Shown in pieces: positions 17,007 to 25,388 of a stretch of 64,000 nt of DNA. The position numbers were made by a program, and so were the translations under genes. Location of the stretch: the NCBI RefSeq assembly GCF_011761265.1, contig NZ_JAAOZB010000001.1, positions 1,488,001-1,552,000 of the forward strand. The letters are read 5' to 3'. Every line of letters starts with the position of its first letter. The first letter of the stretch is position 1. The notes under the pieces were generated by a model. It ran no database searches and had not been told where the DNA came from. It saw only the letters and a program-made list of their open reading frames with translations. The DNA is from Microbacterium halimionae (GTDB taxonomy: Bacteria; Actinomycetota; Actinomycetes; Actinomycetales; Microbacteriaceae).

Positions 17007-17480
17007 GTGACCGAAGAACAACGAGTTCACCTTTCGCGATCGGCTCCGGCGGCGTATAAAGCCCTCGATGCGTTTTCTCGCGAAGTCGGCCGTCTCGCCG
17101 CCGAGGGTGGCATCGATGATCGGCTGAAAGAGATTGTGCAGATTCACGTCTCGCAATTGAATGGGTGCGCGTTCTGCGTACGGGTGCACGTTGATCGTGC
17201 GACACGAGTGGGCCTCACCGCTGACACAATCGCGCAGATTCCGACCTGGAGAGAATCCGGGGTTTTTACGGCGCGCGAGAGAGCTGCCCTCGAGCTCGCT
17301 GAGGCCTTCACCTTTATTCACCGTGGCGGCATCCCTGACGACATCTACGATCAGGCGGGCGGAATCCTCACCGAGAACGAGTACGTCGCGCTCAGCTGGA
17401 TTCTTGTCGCTATCAATGCTTTCAACCGCGTCGCAATTGCTGGCCGCTACCCGGTACCGGCGCGAACGGACGAAGCGTGA
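17007..17480 (+). CDS. AhpD-like carboxymuconolactone decarboxylase-family protein
   Basis: 157 residues with NGCAFCVRVH, the Cys54-x-x-Cys57-x-x-x-His61 redox motif of AhpD-type peroxidase partners. Such proteins reduce peroxides or serve as thiol adaptors; true decarboxylases lack this motif. TAGGGT (16995-17000) ends 6 nt before the GTG start (leaderless). Its last 4 nt overlap the phosphatase gene, so the two are coupled. Confidence 0.88.
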   Translation: MTEEQRVHLSRSAPAAYKALDAFSREVGRLAAEGGIDDRLKEIVQIHVSQLNGCAFCVRVHVDRATRVGLTADTIAQIPTWRESGVFTARERAALELAEAFTFIHRGGIPDDIYDQAGGILTENEYVALSWILVAINAFNRVAIAGRYPVPARTDEA

Positions 17481-18199
17481 GCGAGCAGTCGCTTGTCCCG
17501 GGGGCATTGAATTTTCGCGACGTGGGCGGCCTTCCCGCTTCGGGTGGTCGCACGAGATCAGGAATTTTGTTTCGCTCGGGCAACCTCACACATCTCAACG
17601 AGGCAGGTATCGAGGTTTTTCGCGCGCTCGGTATTCGTCGGGTAATCGACCTGCGTGACGACGACGAGGTCCATCGTGAGCCCTCGCCAACGGTAGACAC
17701 CGCGATTGTCACCCAGCGCGAACCGCTGTTTCTCGGCTCGGTCGCATCGTTTTTTGCTGATGACATCTCGCTCGACGAGCTATATCGCCGCATAGCGGAC
17801 GACTCGGCAGTGCGAGTCGTCCGCGCGGTTCGGGGGATCACCGAAGGACACCCGGTTCTTGTGCACTGCACGGTCGGAAAGGACCGCACCGGTGTGACGG
17901 TGGCGCTTGCGCTCGCCGCAGCAGGAGTCGAACGTGAAGCTGTCGTCGCTGACTACGCGAAGACCGAGTCTCTGCTTCCAGACAATCGCAACCGAATAGT
18001 GGTGGGTGCGCTTCGAGCCGCACACCCACACGCGCGTCACATCGAAGATCTCGCGACTCGTTCACCCGCGGACGTCATGCGCCGTTTTCTCGCTCAGATA
18101 GACGACACACACGGGTCTGCGGCTGGCTACCTTGCAGCGCACGGCATGAGCCGTAGTGAGATTGAGCTGTTGCAGAACCTTCTCATCGAGGAAGGTTAG
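17477..18199 (+). CDS. PtpB-type tyrosine/lipid phosphatase
   Basis: 240 residues of the Tyr_phosphatase_3 family. The P-loop HCTVGKDRTG carries the nucleophile Cys131 and Arg137, and the N-terminus NFRDVGGLPASGGRTRSGILFRSG is the family's opening. The Lys-Asp inside the P-loop is the feature of triple-specificity enzymes such as mycobacterial PtpB, which also act on phosphoinositides. No secretion signal is visible. It is translationally coupled to the AhpD-like gene. Confidence 0.9.
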   Translation: MSEQSLVPGALNFRDVGGLPASGGRTRSGILFRSGNLTHLNEAGIEVFRALGIRRVIDLRDDDEVHREPSPTVDTAIVTQREPLFLGSVASFFADDISLDELYRRIADDSAVRVVRAVRGITEGHPVLVHCTVGKDRTGVTVALALAAAGVEREAVVADYAKTESLLPDNRNRIVVGALRAAHPHARHIEDLATRSPADVMRRFLAQIDDTHGSAAGYLAAHGMSRSEIELLQNLLIEEG

Positions 18200-18234
18200 G
18201 CAACCCTTCTTTTCCGCGCTATAGTTTGAGTGTC

Positions 18235-18699
18235 ATGTCGAACAGCGCAGAGCACAACTCCACCGTGTGCCGTACCCCCAAGCACACGCGCGTGCAGCAC
18301 CTCATCACCGCCGACGAAGCGTCTTTGAGCGAACTCGAAGCCCTGCTCGCAGTGCTTCCGATGTGCTCGACCGGGCGTGTTTTCGTCGAAGTGCCCGACG
18401 ACACTTACATCTCGACGATTACTGCTCCTGCGCGAATGACGGTCACCTGGTTGGATCGCTCACGCCGTAGCGGTGCAGCGGGCTCTGGCGCCGCATGCAG
18501 TCCCGGTGCCGCTCTTGTGCGGGCAGTCAGGGCATGGTCCGACGAAATGATGTGTGACGAAGACGACCACACGCGCGTTTTTCTCTTGGGCGGCTTTCTC
18601 GGCACGGCTGACATCGTCGACCACCTCACTGAAGCGCGCGGCGTTGAGCCGAGCGGAATTCACACGCCAGAGCGCTTCGGCCTCTCGACAGCTTTCTGA
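18235..18699 (+). CDS. stand-alone SIP (siderophore-interacting) domain protein
   Basis: 154 residues. The segment LPMCSTGRVFVEVPDDTYISTI followed by MTVTWLDRS matches the C-terminal NAD(P)H-binding SIP domain of ferric-siderophore reductases. The N-terminal FAD-binding domain of those enzymes (about 120 residues) is missing, so it is unlikely to work alone as a siderophore reductase. TATAGT at 18220-18225 lies 9 nt before the ATG. It is monocistronic, with a convergent gene 4 bp after its stop. Confidence 0.75.
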   Translation: MSNSAEHNSTVCRTPKHTRVQHLITADEASLSELEALLAVLPMCSTGRVFVEVPDDTYISTITAPARMTVTWLDRSRRSGAAGSGAACSPGAALVRAVRAWSDEMMCDEDDHTRVFLLGGFLGTADIVDHLTEARGVEPSGIHTPERFGLSTAF

Positions 18700-18702
18700 G
18701 GT

Positions 18703-19161
18703 TCACTCCATGCCGCGCGGCACGTAGTTTCCGTCTTCTAATCCAGCTTCGATTTCGAAGCGATTTCGTAGCGGGTCACGACCTGACAGCGCGGAAAGCA
18801 TCGGCATCAGGAATCCGTAGCGTCGCCATTGTCTGACGTGGATGGCTTCATGGCGCAACACGCGAGGTGTGACTGGTGCATTGCCCGTGAGGTAGCAGTG
18901 ACCGACGCAAACGCCGCCTCGAGGGAACGCCCAGCGTGGAAGTCCGCGAAAGACCCAAAGATCTCCGCGCTTTTGCACTTGCCCTGTGCTCCAAATGGTC
19001 CCCCATGTCCACCCGACAGCGCAGGCGTACCAATAGCCGAGACGGCTTACTGGGGAATCCAGCAGGATGCCGGGAGTCCGCTCATCAATCTTTTGCCCCT
19101 GAGCGACCGCTAGCTGCGCTCGTTCCCGCCATCCGTCGGGTGGCACTGGGATCGGGCTCAC
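18703..19161 (-). CDS. small HExxH-containing protein
   Basis: 152 residues, no named family recognised. HEAIHVRQWRRYG at residues 104-116 holds a zinc-protease-like HExxH motif (His104, Glu105, His108), and EIEAG about 30 residues later could supply a third ligand. A Trp-rich, partly hydrophobic stretch (YWYACAVGWTWGTIW) precedes it. Similar short proteins in Microbacteriaceae are often mislabelled as Fe-S oxidoreductases, but the cysteines here do not form a cluster motif. Its start overlaps the end of the arginase-fold gene by 4 nt. Confidence 0.65.
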   Translation of the reverse strand: MSPIPVPPDGWRERAQLAVAQGQKIDERTPGILLDSPVSRLGYWYACAVGWTWGTIWSTGQVQKRGDLWVFRGLPRWAFPRGGVCVGHCYLTGNAPVTPRVLRHEAIHVRQWRRYGFLMPMLSALSGRDPLRNRFEIEAGLEDGNYVPRGME

Positions 19162-19961
19162 GCGAGGGCCCCGATAACCCTGAGGACGACGCTGAGATCG
19201 TCTTCGGCCGCGGCGGGCGATGCGGGAGAGAACTCGGCGATCGATGCACCGATCAGTGGAAGCTCGGCACGAGCTGCGCGGATTGTCGAAACGAGCATCT
19301 CGGGAACTGCGCCAAAGGGAACGGGCCGAGATAGTCCAGAAATTGCCGCCGGGTCAAGCACATCAAGGTCAACGTGAATGTAGAGCTTTGAAGCCCCAGT
19401 GCTACGAAGCGCGGTTGGAACGTCGGCGAGTTCATCAACGCTGAGTGATCGGATATTCAGCTCGTCGGCGATGACCTGCTCAGCAACGTCGAAGTCTCGC
19501 GCACCAGCAAGAACAACTCGCCCTGCGCTGATGCTGTTCGGATCCGCCGCGAGACCGGGCGCGCCCTCACCGAGTGCGCAACGGAGAGTCATCTCGTGTA
19601 GTGCCGACGTTGGGGACGTGTCGGGGGAGTGGAGCGCTGGGTGAGCGCCCAGCCACAACACCGCCGTTTCGGCATCGGCGAGCGCTTCGAGAGCACCGAG
19701 GGCGACGCTGCTGTCGCCGCCCACAACGACCACCTGTTCGTTGTCCCCGGCCGCCTGGGCGACGAGAGCGCGCACGCGTTCGAGAGTGGAGTAGCGGCGT
19801 ACGCCGGTGCCCTGCTCCTCTCCCGCCTCAGCGGGAACATCGATGAGCGTGCAGGCTGCGCGCGGCAGATCCCCAGCAATGGCCAGGGCGCCGTCGGTGA
19901 GCTGCATTGCACGCGCCGACGACGATCCCTGCCATTGCGGCACGACGATGAAGTGAGCCAC
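19158..19961 (-). CDS. arginase-family protein with degenerate metal site
   Basis: 267 residues with the ureohydrolase fold pattern. The family's GGDHS is GGDSS (residues 81-85) and its DAHxD is GAHPA (105-109), so His84, Asp105 and Asp109 of the six Mn ligands are replaced by Ser, Gly and Ala. The third motif HVDLDVLDP (Asp188, Asp190) is intact, as is His107. The fold is therefore recognisable but the binuclear manganese centre probably cannot form in the usual way. It is cotranscribed and overlapping with the HExxH protein gene. The function is unknown; arginase or agmatinase activity should not be assumed. Confidence 0.75.
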   Translation of the reverse strand: MAHFIVVPQWQGSSSARAMQLTDGALAIAGDLPRAACTLIDVPAEAGEEQGTGVRRYSTLERVRALVAQAAGDNEQVVVVGGDSSVALGALEALADAETAVLWLGAHPALHSPDTSPTSALHEMTLRCALGEGAPGLAADPNSISAGRVVLAGARDFDVAEQVIADELNIRSLSVDELADVPTALRSTGASKLYIHVDLDVLDPAAISGLSRPVPFGAVPEMLVSTIRAARAELPLIGASIAEFSPASPAAAEDDLSVVLRVIGALA

Positions 19962-19994
19962 CCGTCGTTCCTTCCCTGTGAGCTACGCCCGGTG

Positions 19995-20732
19995 CTACTG
20001 CTCGATCTGACCGGTCACAGGTGCGCCGGATTTCAGTGCTGCGAGTCGTGCATCGACTTCGGTGAGTTCACCGAGGTCTTCGAGGCTTTCAAACTGAGCA
20101 TCAAGGCTAGATGCAGCAAGTTCTGCTTTGCCCTGGGCAAGGGCCTCTTGCCGCCGAATCTTGTCTTCGAAGCGGCCGAGCTCGCTCGTTGGGTCCATGA
20201 CGTCAACCGACTTGATGGCATCGTGAACCTTGTTCTGTGCCTCGGCAACCTTGGCGCGAGCGAGCAGTTCGCTGCGCTTCGTCTTGAGCTGCTCAAGCTT
20301 CTGCTTCATGCCGCTGAGGCCATCTTTGAGTTTGTCGACGACTTCGGTTTGGGCCGCAATCTGAGGCGCCGCAGCCTTCGCCTGCCCCTCTTCGGAGATC
20401 TGTCGCTGCAGAGCGATCTTCGCGAGATTATCGAACTTGTCGGCATCCGCCGTGCTGCCCGAGGTGCGCAACTGGTCAGCTTTTCGGCTCGCGGCAAGCG
20501 CCTTGTTGCCCCACTCAGCAGCGGACTGCGTGTCTTCTTGGTGGTCGCGCTCAAGCAGGCGCAGGTTGCCGATAGTCTCAGCGATCGCCGACTCGGCATC
20601 GGCGATGTTGTTTGTGTAGTCACGCACCAACTGATCGAGCATCTTCTGCGGGTCTTCTGCGGAGTCGATCATCGCATTGATGTTCGCGCGCATCAGAGTC
20701 GAGATTCGGCCGAAGATGGACTGCTTTGCCAT
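19995..20732 (-). CDS. pspA: PspA/IM30-family membrane-stress protein
   Basis: 245 residues, almost entirely helical and coiled-coil. The amphipathic N-terminus KQSIFGRISTLMRANINAMIDSAEDP and LDQLVRDYTNNIADAE are the PspA signatures. PspA proteins assemble as ESCRT-III-like polymers on the inner membrane and maintain it under stress. AGGAAGG precedes the ATG. The gene lies 69 bp downstream of the TPM-domain gene on the same strand, a recurrent actinobacterial pairing; the gap holds a weak GCCGG/CCGGC hairpin. Confidence 0.93.
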   Translation of the reverse strand: MAKQSIFGRISTLMRANINAMIDSAEDPQKMLDQLVRDYTNNIADAESAIAETIGNLRLLERDHQEDTQSAAEWGNKALAASRKADQLRTSGSTADADKFDNLAKIALQRQISEEGQAKAAAPQIAAQTEVVDKLKDGLSGMKQKLEQLKTKRSELLARAKVAEAQNKVHDAIKSVDVMDPTSELGRFEDKIRRQEALAQGKAELAASSLDAQFESLEDLGELTEVDARLAALKSGAPVTGQIEQ

Positions 20733-20801
20733 GGGATTACCTTCCTATCAATGAGTAATGCGAAGTGGATGCCGGAAGACACCGGCGTGTGTAATGAATC
20801 A

Positions 20802-22781
20802 TCAGAAGCGACCGCCTCCGCGGCGACCTCGACCGCCACCGCCGCCGAAGGAACCGCCGCCGCCCCGGGATCGTGAGCCGCCGCCGCCACCGAAGCCGCC
20901 GCCACCGCCGAAACCCCCGCCGAAGCCGCCGCGTCGACCGCCACCGAGCATCGAATTAACGACGATCCCACCGAGCATTGCGCCGAGGAACGCGTTCGAG
21001 CTCCCACTCTGTGCGCCGAATCCACCGACGTCAGTTTGTGCGAGTTCGATTGCCTGCGTTGCAAGCTCATATGAGCGCTGTGCCAGGGGTAGTGCCTGCT
21101 CCGGATCGTCTCCGCGTAGTCCCTGAGCCTGAGAGAGGGTGGTGGCCGCTTCGGAAAGACGCGTGCGGGCAGTAGCTCCGACAGCGCCGCGGCGAGAGGC
21201 GATGTAATCTTGCGCGGCAGAAATCTGAGCGCTGGCCTGCATAACGACCTGGTCGACGTGTCGTGCAGCACGTTCCGCGCGCTCAGCCTTACCGCGGATG
21301 TCGTTCAACACGGTATCGAGCTGTTCGTTTGCGCTTTCAAGGAGCTGAAGCGTGAGAAGTGGTCGTGGCGGCGAGGTTGTTCGTGCAGCTTCGAGACCGT
21401 GGCGTGCACCAGCGACGGCGCCGGCTATCCGATCGTCAGCGTCAGTCAAAGCCTCTGCTGCCGCGATGTCCTGTTCGAGCTCCGCGACGAGAGTGGGCAC
21501 GCGGCTCTGGGCGGCGGCAAGGTCACTTCCCAGCGTGCCGATGGCTGCTTCGAGCTGTTGCGCTTGACCGACGGCGCTTTCGGCAGCGCGAATGCGAAGC
21601 GCAGCACTCGCGCTGTCACCCTTGTTCAAAGCCGTGTGTGCGGTCGCGAGTTCATCATCGGCGAATGCAAGCCGCTCTCGAGCCTCGGGAACGTTGTCTG
21701 CGACTGTCGCGAGAGCAGCCGGCGCATACAACACTGCCAGCTCGGTGAGCTTCGTCTGAGCTCCCTCGAGCGTGGCCGCGGCTGCCACACTCGCGTCGCG
21801 GGCAGCTGTGAGTGCCCCTGCAGCGTTTTGCTCAAGTTTTCGTAGCTCGTCGAAGGCTGCGATCTTCGCGTCGAGTTCGCTCTGCGCTTGAGCACAGAGC
21901 TCGATGATCTCGGTATTCCAAGCGCGCACATTCTCGGCGCTGTCGGCAATCTCATCGTCGAGTTGCTGCTGGAGAGTAAACGCGCGATCAAGGCGTTCTT
22001 TTGACGCGGCGAGTGTTGTGACGAACTGAGCTGTCGCCTCGTCGCCGAACTGTGCTCGCGCAAAACCAAGCTCTTGTTCACTTGTGCGCAGGGCGTCGTC
22101 GGTTTTAACGAGAGCGGATGCCGCGCGCCGCGCGAGCGTCTCCGGGTCGAGTTGTTCGGGCTTCACTTCGACAGCCGCTCGCTTTCGACGTGAACGCAGC
22201 ACAATAGCGATGAGGAGCGCCGCGATCGCGAGTATGACGACGATAAGAATGACGACGGGGATGGGCGAACTGCCGGAGTTTCCGGCATCCGATTCAGAAA
22301 CGGTGCCGCCGGTGGCCGCCGTTTCGAACGCATCGGCTGCGTCATCGATCGCGCCAGCGATATCGTCTGCGCGAAGTGCCGGGGTGACGGCTGATTCGAT
22401 CGCGGCGATCTGTTCGACGTCAATCGGACCAGCGGAGTCAGCGGAGATATAGAACTGACGCGAATCGGACGCGATGGCGAACAGATACTGCGAGACGCCC
22501 AGGCCGCTGTCGCTCGCGACAGCGTTTGCCCAGTCTTCGCTTGAGGACGGGTTCGTAAACTCGTCGACGATCGCGACGTAGACGTCGATACCGGTGTCAG
22601 CTGAAAGCTGCGCTAGTCGATCCTCGGTGGCTGTGATCTGGCCGGCTTCGATCGCGCCGGCGTCATCGGTGATGTAGCCGGAATCCAAAGTGACGGGGTC
22701 TGTCGCCGACGCCGCGGATCCACCACTGAGCATGACAAGTGTGAGTGATGCGGCGAGCACCGCAGTCATTCGCGTTCGCAT
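20802..22781 (-). CDS. secreted/membrane TPM-domain protein with coiled coil and Gly-rich tail
   Basis: 659 residues. A signal peptide (MRTRMTAVLAASLTLVMLSGG) is followed by a TPM domain (about residues 35-150, GIDVYVAIVDEFTNP… LFAIASDSRQFYIS), one membrane helix near 175-200, about 370 residues of Ala/Glu/Arg-rich coiled coil, and a 60-residue Gly/Arg/Phe tail. TPM domains outside chloroplasts are poorly understood; the pairing with pspA suggests a role in envelope stress. The ATG at 22781 is chosen for the AGGAGG directly upstream. The N-terminal domain would face outside and the coiled coil the cytosol. Confidence 0.85.
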   Translation of the reverse strand: MRTRMTAVLAASLTLVMLSGGSAASATDPVTLDSGYITDDAGAIEAGQITATEDRLAQLSADTGIDVYVAIVDEFTNPSSSEDWANAVASDSGLGVSQYLFAIASDSRQFYISADSAGPIDVEQIAAIESAVTPALRADDIAGAIDDAADAFETAATGGTVSESDAGNSGSSPIPVVILIVVILAIAALLIAIVLRSRRKRAAVEVKPEQLDPETLARRAASALVKTDDALRTSEQELGFARAQFGDEATAQFVTTLAASKERLDRAFTLQQQLDDEIADSAENVRAWNTEIIELCAQAQSELDAKIAAFDELRKLEQNAAGALTAARDASVAAAATLEGAQTKLTELAVLYAPAALATVADNVPEARERLAFADDELATAHTALNKGDSASAALRIRAAESAVGQAQQLEAAIGTLGSDLAAAQSRVPTLVAELEQDIAAAEALTDADDRIAGAVAGARHGLEAARTTSPPRPLLTLQLLESANEQLDTVLNDIRGKAERAERAARHVDQVVMQASAQISAAQDYIASRRGAVGATARTRLSEAATTLSQAQGLRGDDPEQALPLAQRSYELATQAIELAQTDVGGFGAQSGSSNAFLGAMLGGIVVNSMLGGGRRGGFGGGFGGGGGFGGGGGSRSRGGGGSFGGGGGRGRRGGGRF

Positions 22782-22906
22782 GGGGCCTCCTGTGACGCGC
22801 ATTGTGATCTGAGTCTACGCAGCGCTGCCTATGAGTGACCATGTGGGCGGGTCGGCGAAGCACAGTCGCACTAGCGGGTTACGCTGACGGCCCGGAGGAG
22901 AACGAG

Positions 22907-23746
22907 ATGGATGATCGGTACGGCACTGATGTGTTGGCTAGCGGATGGCGGGAGCGCGCTGCGAAGCCGCTGCCACGGGTCGCCGTTGAGCGCGACTTGG
23001 TGGTCGAGGTAGCCGCCGACGGTTTCTGCGGAGCTGTGATGAGCTGCGCTAAAGGGCTTGTCGAACTCGAAGATCGAAAGGGCGCCAGGCGGCTCTTTCC
23101 GCTCGGACCGGGTTTCTTGGTCGATGGCGCTGCCGTCGTGCTTGTTGCGCCAGCGCCCAAAGCCCCCCAGGGCCGCGGGCGCACGGCATCCGGTTCATTT
23201 GCTCCTGCCGACCAGCGGGCAAAAGTGGCTCGACCTTCACGAATCCTTGTCGAAGGCCGCCACGACGCCGAGCTCGTCGAAAAAGTGTGGGGCGCAGACC
23301 TCCGAGCCGAGGGCGTTGTCGTCGAGTACCTGCAGGGAATCGATCTGCTCGCCGACCTGCTTCGCGATGACCCACCGTCACCCACCCGCCGATATGGCGT
23401 GCTTGTGGATCATCTCGTGCCACGTTCGAAAGAGTCCCGGATCGCGGCGCAGATTTCAGCATCACCGCACGGCGCGCACATTCGCATCGTTGGGCACCCG
23501 TTCGTTGACGTGTGGGAGTGCGTCACGCCACGCGCGATGAATATTTCGCGCTGGCCACAGGTGCCACGAGACATCGAGTGGAAGGTAGGAGTCTGCCGTG
23601 CCTTCGGCTGGCCGGCAGATGATCAGGCCGACATCGCACGCGCATGGCAACGAATCCTGGGGTCGGTGCATTCTTTTCGCGACTTGGAGCCAGCGCTTTT
23701 GGGGCGGGTCGAGGAACTCATCGACTACGTGACAGTCGAACCGTAG
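22907..23746 (+). CDS. DUF3097 family protein
   Basis: 279 residues matching the actinobacterial DUF3097 family from YGTDVLASGWRE to the end. The centre has a Toprim-like stretch, RILVEGRHDAELVEKVWG…YGVLVDHLVPRSKES, suggesting a nucleic-acid-related metal-binding fold; no activity is established. GGAGGAG at 22894-22900 precedes the ATG at 22907. It lies upstream of trmB on the same strand, but trmB has its own -10 box. Confidence 0.9.
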   Translation: MDDRYGTDVLASGWRERAAKPLPRVAVERDLVVEVAADGFCGAVMSCAKGLVELEDRKGARRLFPLGPGFLVDGAAVVLVAPAPKAPQGRGRTASGSFAPADQRAKVARPSRILVEGRHDAELVEKVWGADLRAEGVVVEYLQGIDLLADLLRDDPPSPTRRYGVLVDHLVPRSKESRIAAQISASPHGAHIRIVGHPFVDVWECVTPRAMNISRWPQVPRDIEWKVGVCRAFGWPADDQADIARAWQRILGSVHSFRDLEPALLGRVEELIDYVTVEP

Positions 23747-23780
23747 CGGCACGGGTGTCGACCCTCGGTAGCCTGGATGA

Positions 23781-24512
23781 GTGAGTGACACCCCTGTAAC
23801 CGGTTCGTTTCGTGACCGCCCTGTCTCGTTTGTGCGCCGAAGCGGTCGGATGTCGGACGCACAAGACCGCGCCTGGGCTGAATTGTCGGATCGCTTCCTC
23901 TGGGCCGTTCCCCGTGGTGAGGCCGAAACAAGCATCGAGCCCGGTGCCGTTGCCGACCTCGCAAGTGTGTACGGTCGCGCGGCGCCCCTGATCGTCGAAA
24001 TCGGCTCTGGTCAAGGGCACGCCATCATTCATGCAGCGTCCTCTCGGCCTGAGGTGAACTTTCTCGCGATCGAAGTCTTTCGTGCGGGGCTGGCGCGCAC
24101 AATGCTCGACGCGGACCGTGCGGGCGTTTCCAACCTGCGGCTCGCCGAAGCCAACGCTCCGGAAGTGCTGCAACATCTCTTGCCCGCGGCATCCGTCGAC
24201 GAGCTCTGGGTTTTCTTCCCTGATCCGTGGCACAAGAAAAAGCACACCAAGCGACGCTTGATCGCACCAGAATTCACAAGTATCGCCCGTGGTGCACTGC
24301 GCCCCGGAGGCAAACTGCGGCTCGCGACAGACTGGGAGGATTACGCCAAGCAAATGCGCACCGTGCTCGATCAGGCAGACGGTTTTTCTCGCGACTTCGA
24401 CGGCGAATGGGCAGAACGGTTCGATGGGCGGGTGCTGACCGCGTTCGAGCGTAAAGGCTCTCGAGTCGGCCGTGACATTCGTGACCTCACATACGTCGCC
24501 GACAGCGCCTGA
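23781..24512 (+). CDS. trmB: tRNA (guanine-46-N7)-methyltransferase
   Basis: Methylates G46 in the tRNA variable loop using S-adenosylmethionine. The 243 residues contain the SAM motif EIGSGQGH (73-80), FFPDPWHKKKHTKRR (145 onward), the diagnostic substrate-binding motif, and LATDWEDYAKQM. TAGCCT (23769-23774) ends 6 nt before the GTG start (leaderless). The stop codon overlaps the start of the next gene as TGATG. Confidence 0.95.
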   Translation: MSDTPVTGSFRDRPVSFVRRSGRMSDAQDRAWAELSDRFLWAVPRGEAETSIEPGAVADLASVYGRAAPLIVEIGSGQGHAIIHAASSRPEVNFLAIEVFRAGLARTMLDADRAGVSNLRLAEANAPEVLQHLLPAASVDELWVFFPDPWHKKKHTKRRLIAPEFTSIARGALRPGGKLRLATDWEDYAKQMRTVLDQADGFSRDFDGEWAERFDGRVLTAFERKGSRVGRDIRDLTYVADSA

Positions 24513-25348
24513 TGAATAGCGTGCAACCTTGGCCGGTACGGCTCGCGCCAGCCGCGCTGGTGTGTGCTGCGGCACCCGCCTTTTTCGTTGTGCGCGTGCC
24601 CTGGCTCGGGTGGCTTTTGATCGCTCTCTCCCTTGCGAGCGCGTGGTGGGTTGATCGGCGCGCGAAGACAACGGATGACGTCGCACGACCGAGTCTGTTG
24701 CGCGATCTCTCGCTGATCGCCATCGGGCTCCTGATCGTGAGCGCGATTGATCTCGCCGCCGAACTCGACAACCTCGCGATGTTGCGCTTCACGTTGGCAC
24801 TTGGGGGAGCAGTGGCGGTGCCGTACGCCGTCTCGCGATTCATCTATCGTGACCGCGCTATCGCTTTTCCCTGGCGCACGCGGCGGCGGTGGACACGCTT
24901 TCAGTGGGCGTGGCTTGCGGCAGTGCTGGTGCTTGGGTGGCTCATTCTTCCCTTCTACTTCATCACCTCAGGCGTGTATCTCAACTGGCCCGTCGTGAAC
25001 ACTCCCGATCTCATCGCGCGGCTGTTCGTGGGCGTGGGTGCGGTAGGAATCTGGGACGAGCTCTTCTTCATCTGCACGGTTTTCGCGCTCCTGCTCCGCC
25101 ACTTTCCGGCTCTTGTCGCGAACATGTTGCAGGCGATCGTTTTCGTCGCGTTCCTCTGGGAACTGGGCTATCGGGCGTGGGGTCCGGCTCTCACGATTCC
25201 GTTCGCACTTTTGCAGGGATTCATCTTTTTGCGCACGCATTCGTTGGCCTACATCGTCGCCGTGCATCTCTTGTTCGACGCCGTCGTTTTTCTGGTGCTC
25301 GTTCACGCGCACAACCCGGGACTTCTTGACAGCCTTTTTCTCGTCTGA
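24512..25348 (+). CDS. CPBP-like polytopic membrane protein, active site degenerate
   Basis: 278 residues with about eight hydrophobic helices. The C-terminal half resembles the CPBP/Abi (Rce1-type) intramembrane protease family, but the metal-binding EExxxR motif reads DELFFI (Arg lost) and the FxxxH motif is not recognisable; only HLLFD near the end fits the third motif. Proteolytic activity is therefore doubtful. It is translationally coupled to trmB by a TGATG overlap, probably only a positional link. Confidence 0.6.
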   Translation: MNSVQPWPVRLAPAALVCAAAPAFFVVRVPWLGWLLIALSLASAWWVDRRAKTTDDVARPSLLRDLSLIAIGLLIVSAIDLAAELDNLAMLRFTLALGGAVAVPYAVSRFIYRDRAIAFPWRTRRRWTRFQWAWLAAVLVLGWLILPFYFITSGVYLNWPVVNTPDLIARLFVGVGAVGIWDELFFICTVFALLLRHFPALVANMLQAIVFVAFLWELGYRAWGPALTIPFALLQGFIFLRTHSLAYIVAVHLLFDAVVFLVLVHAHNPGLLDSLFLV

Positions 25349-25388
25349 AGTGGCATTCATAGGGCATTCGAATGCCTAGGCTGTACGA

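Noticed and set aside
19629-20876. 415-codon plus-strand frame opposite the arginase-fold and PspA genes
   Set aside because: It spans the antisense of two well-supported genes, has no start signals and no family.
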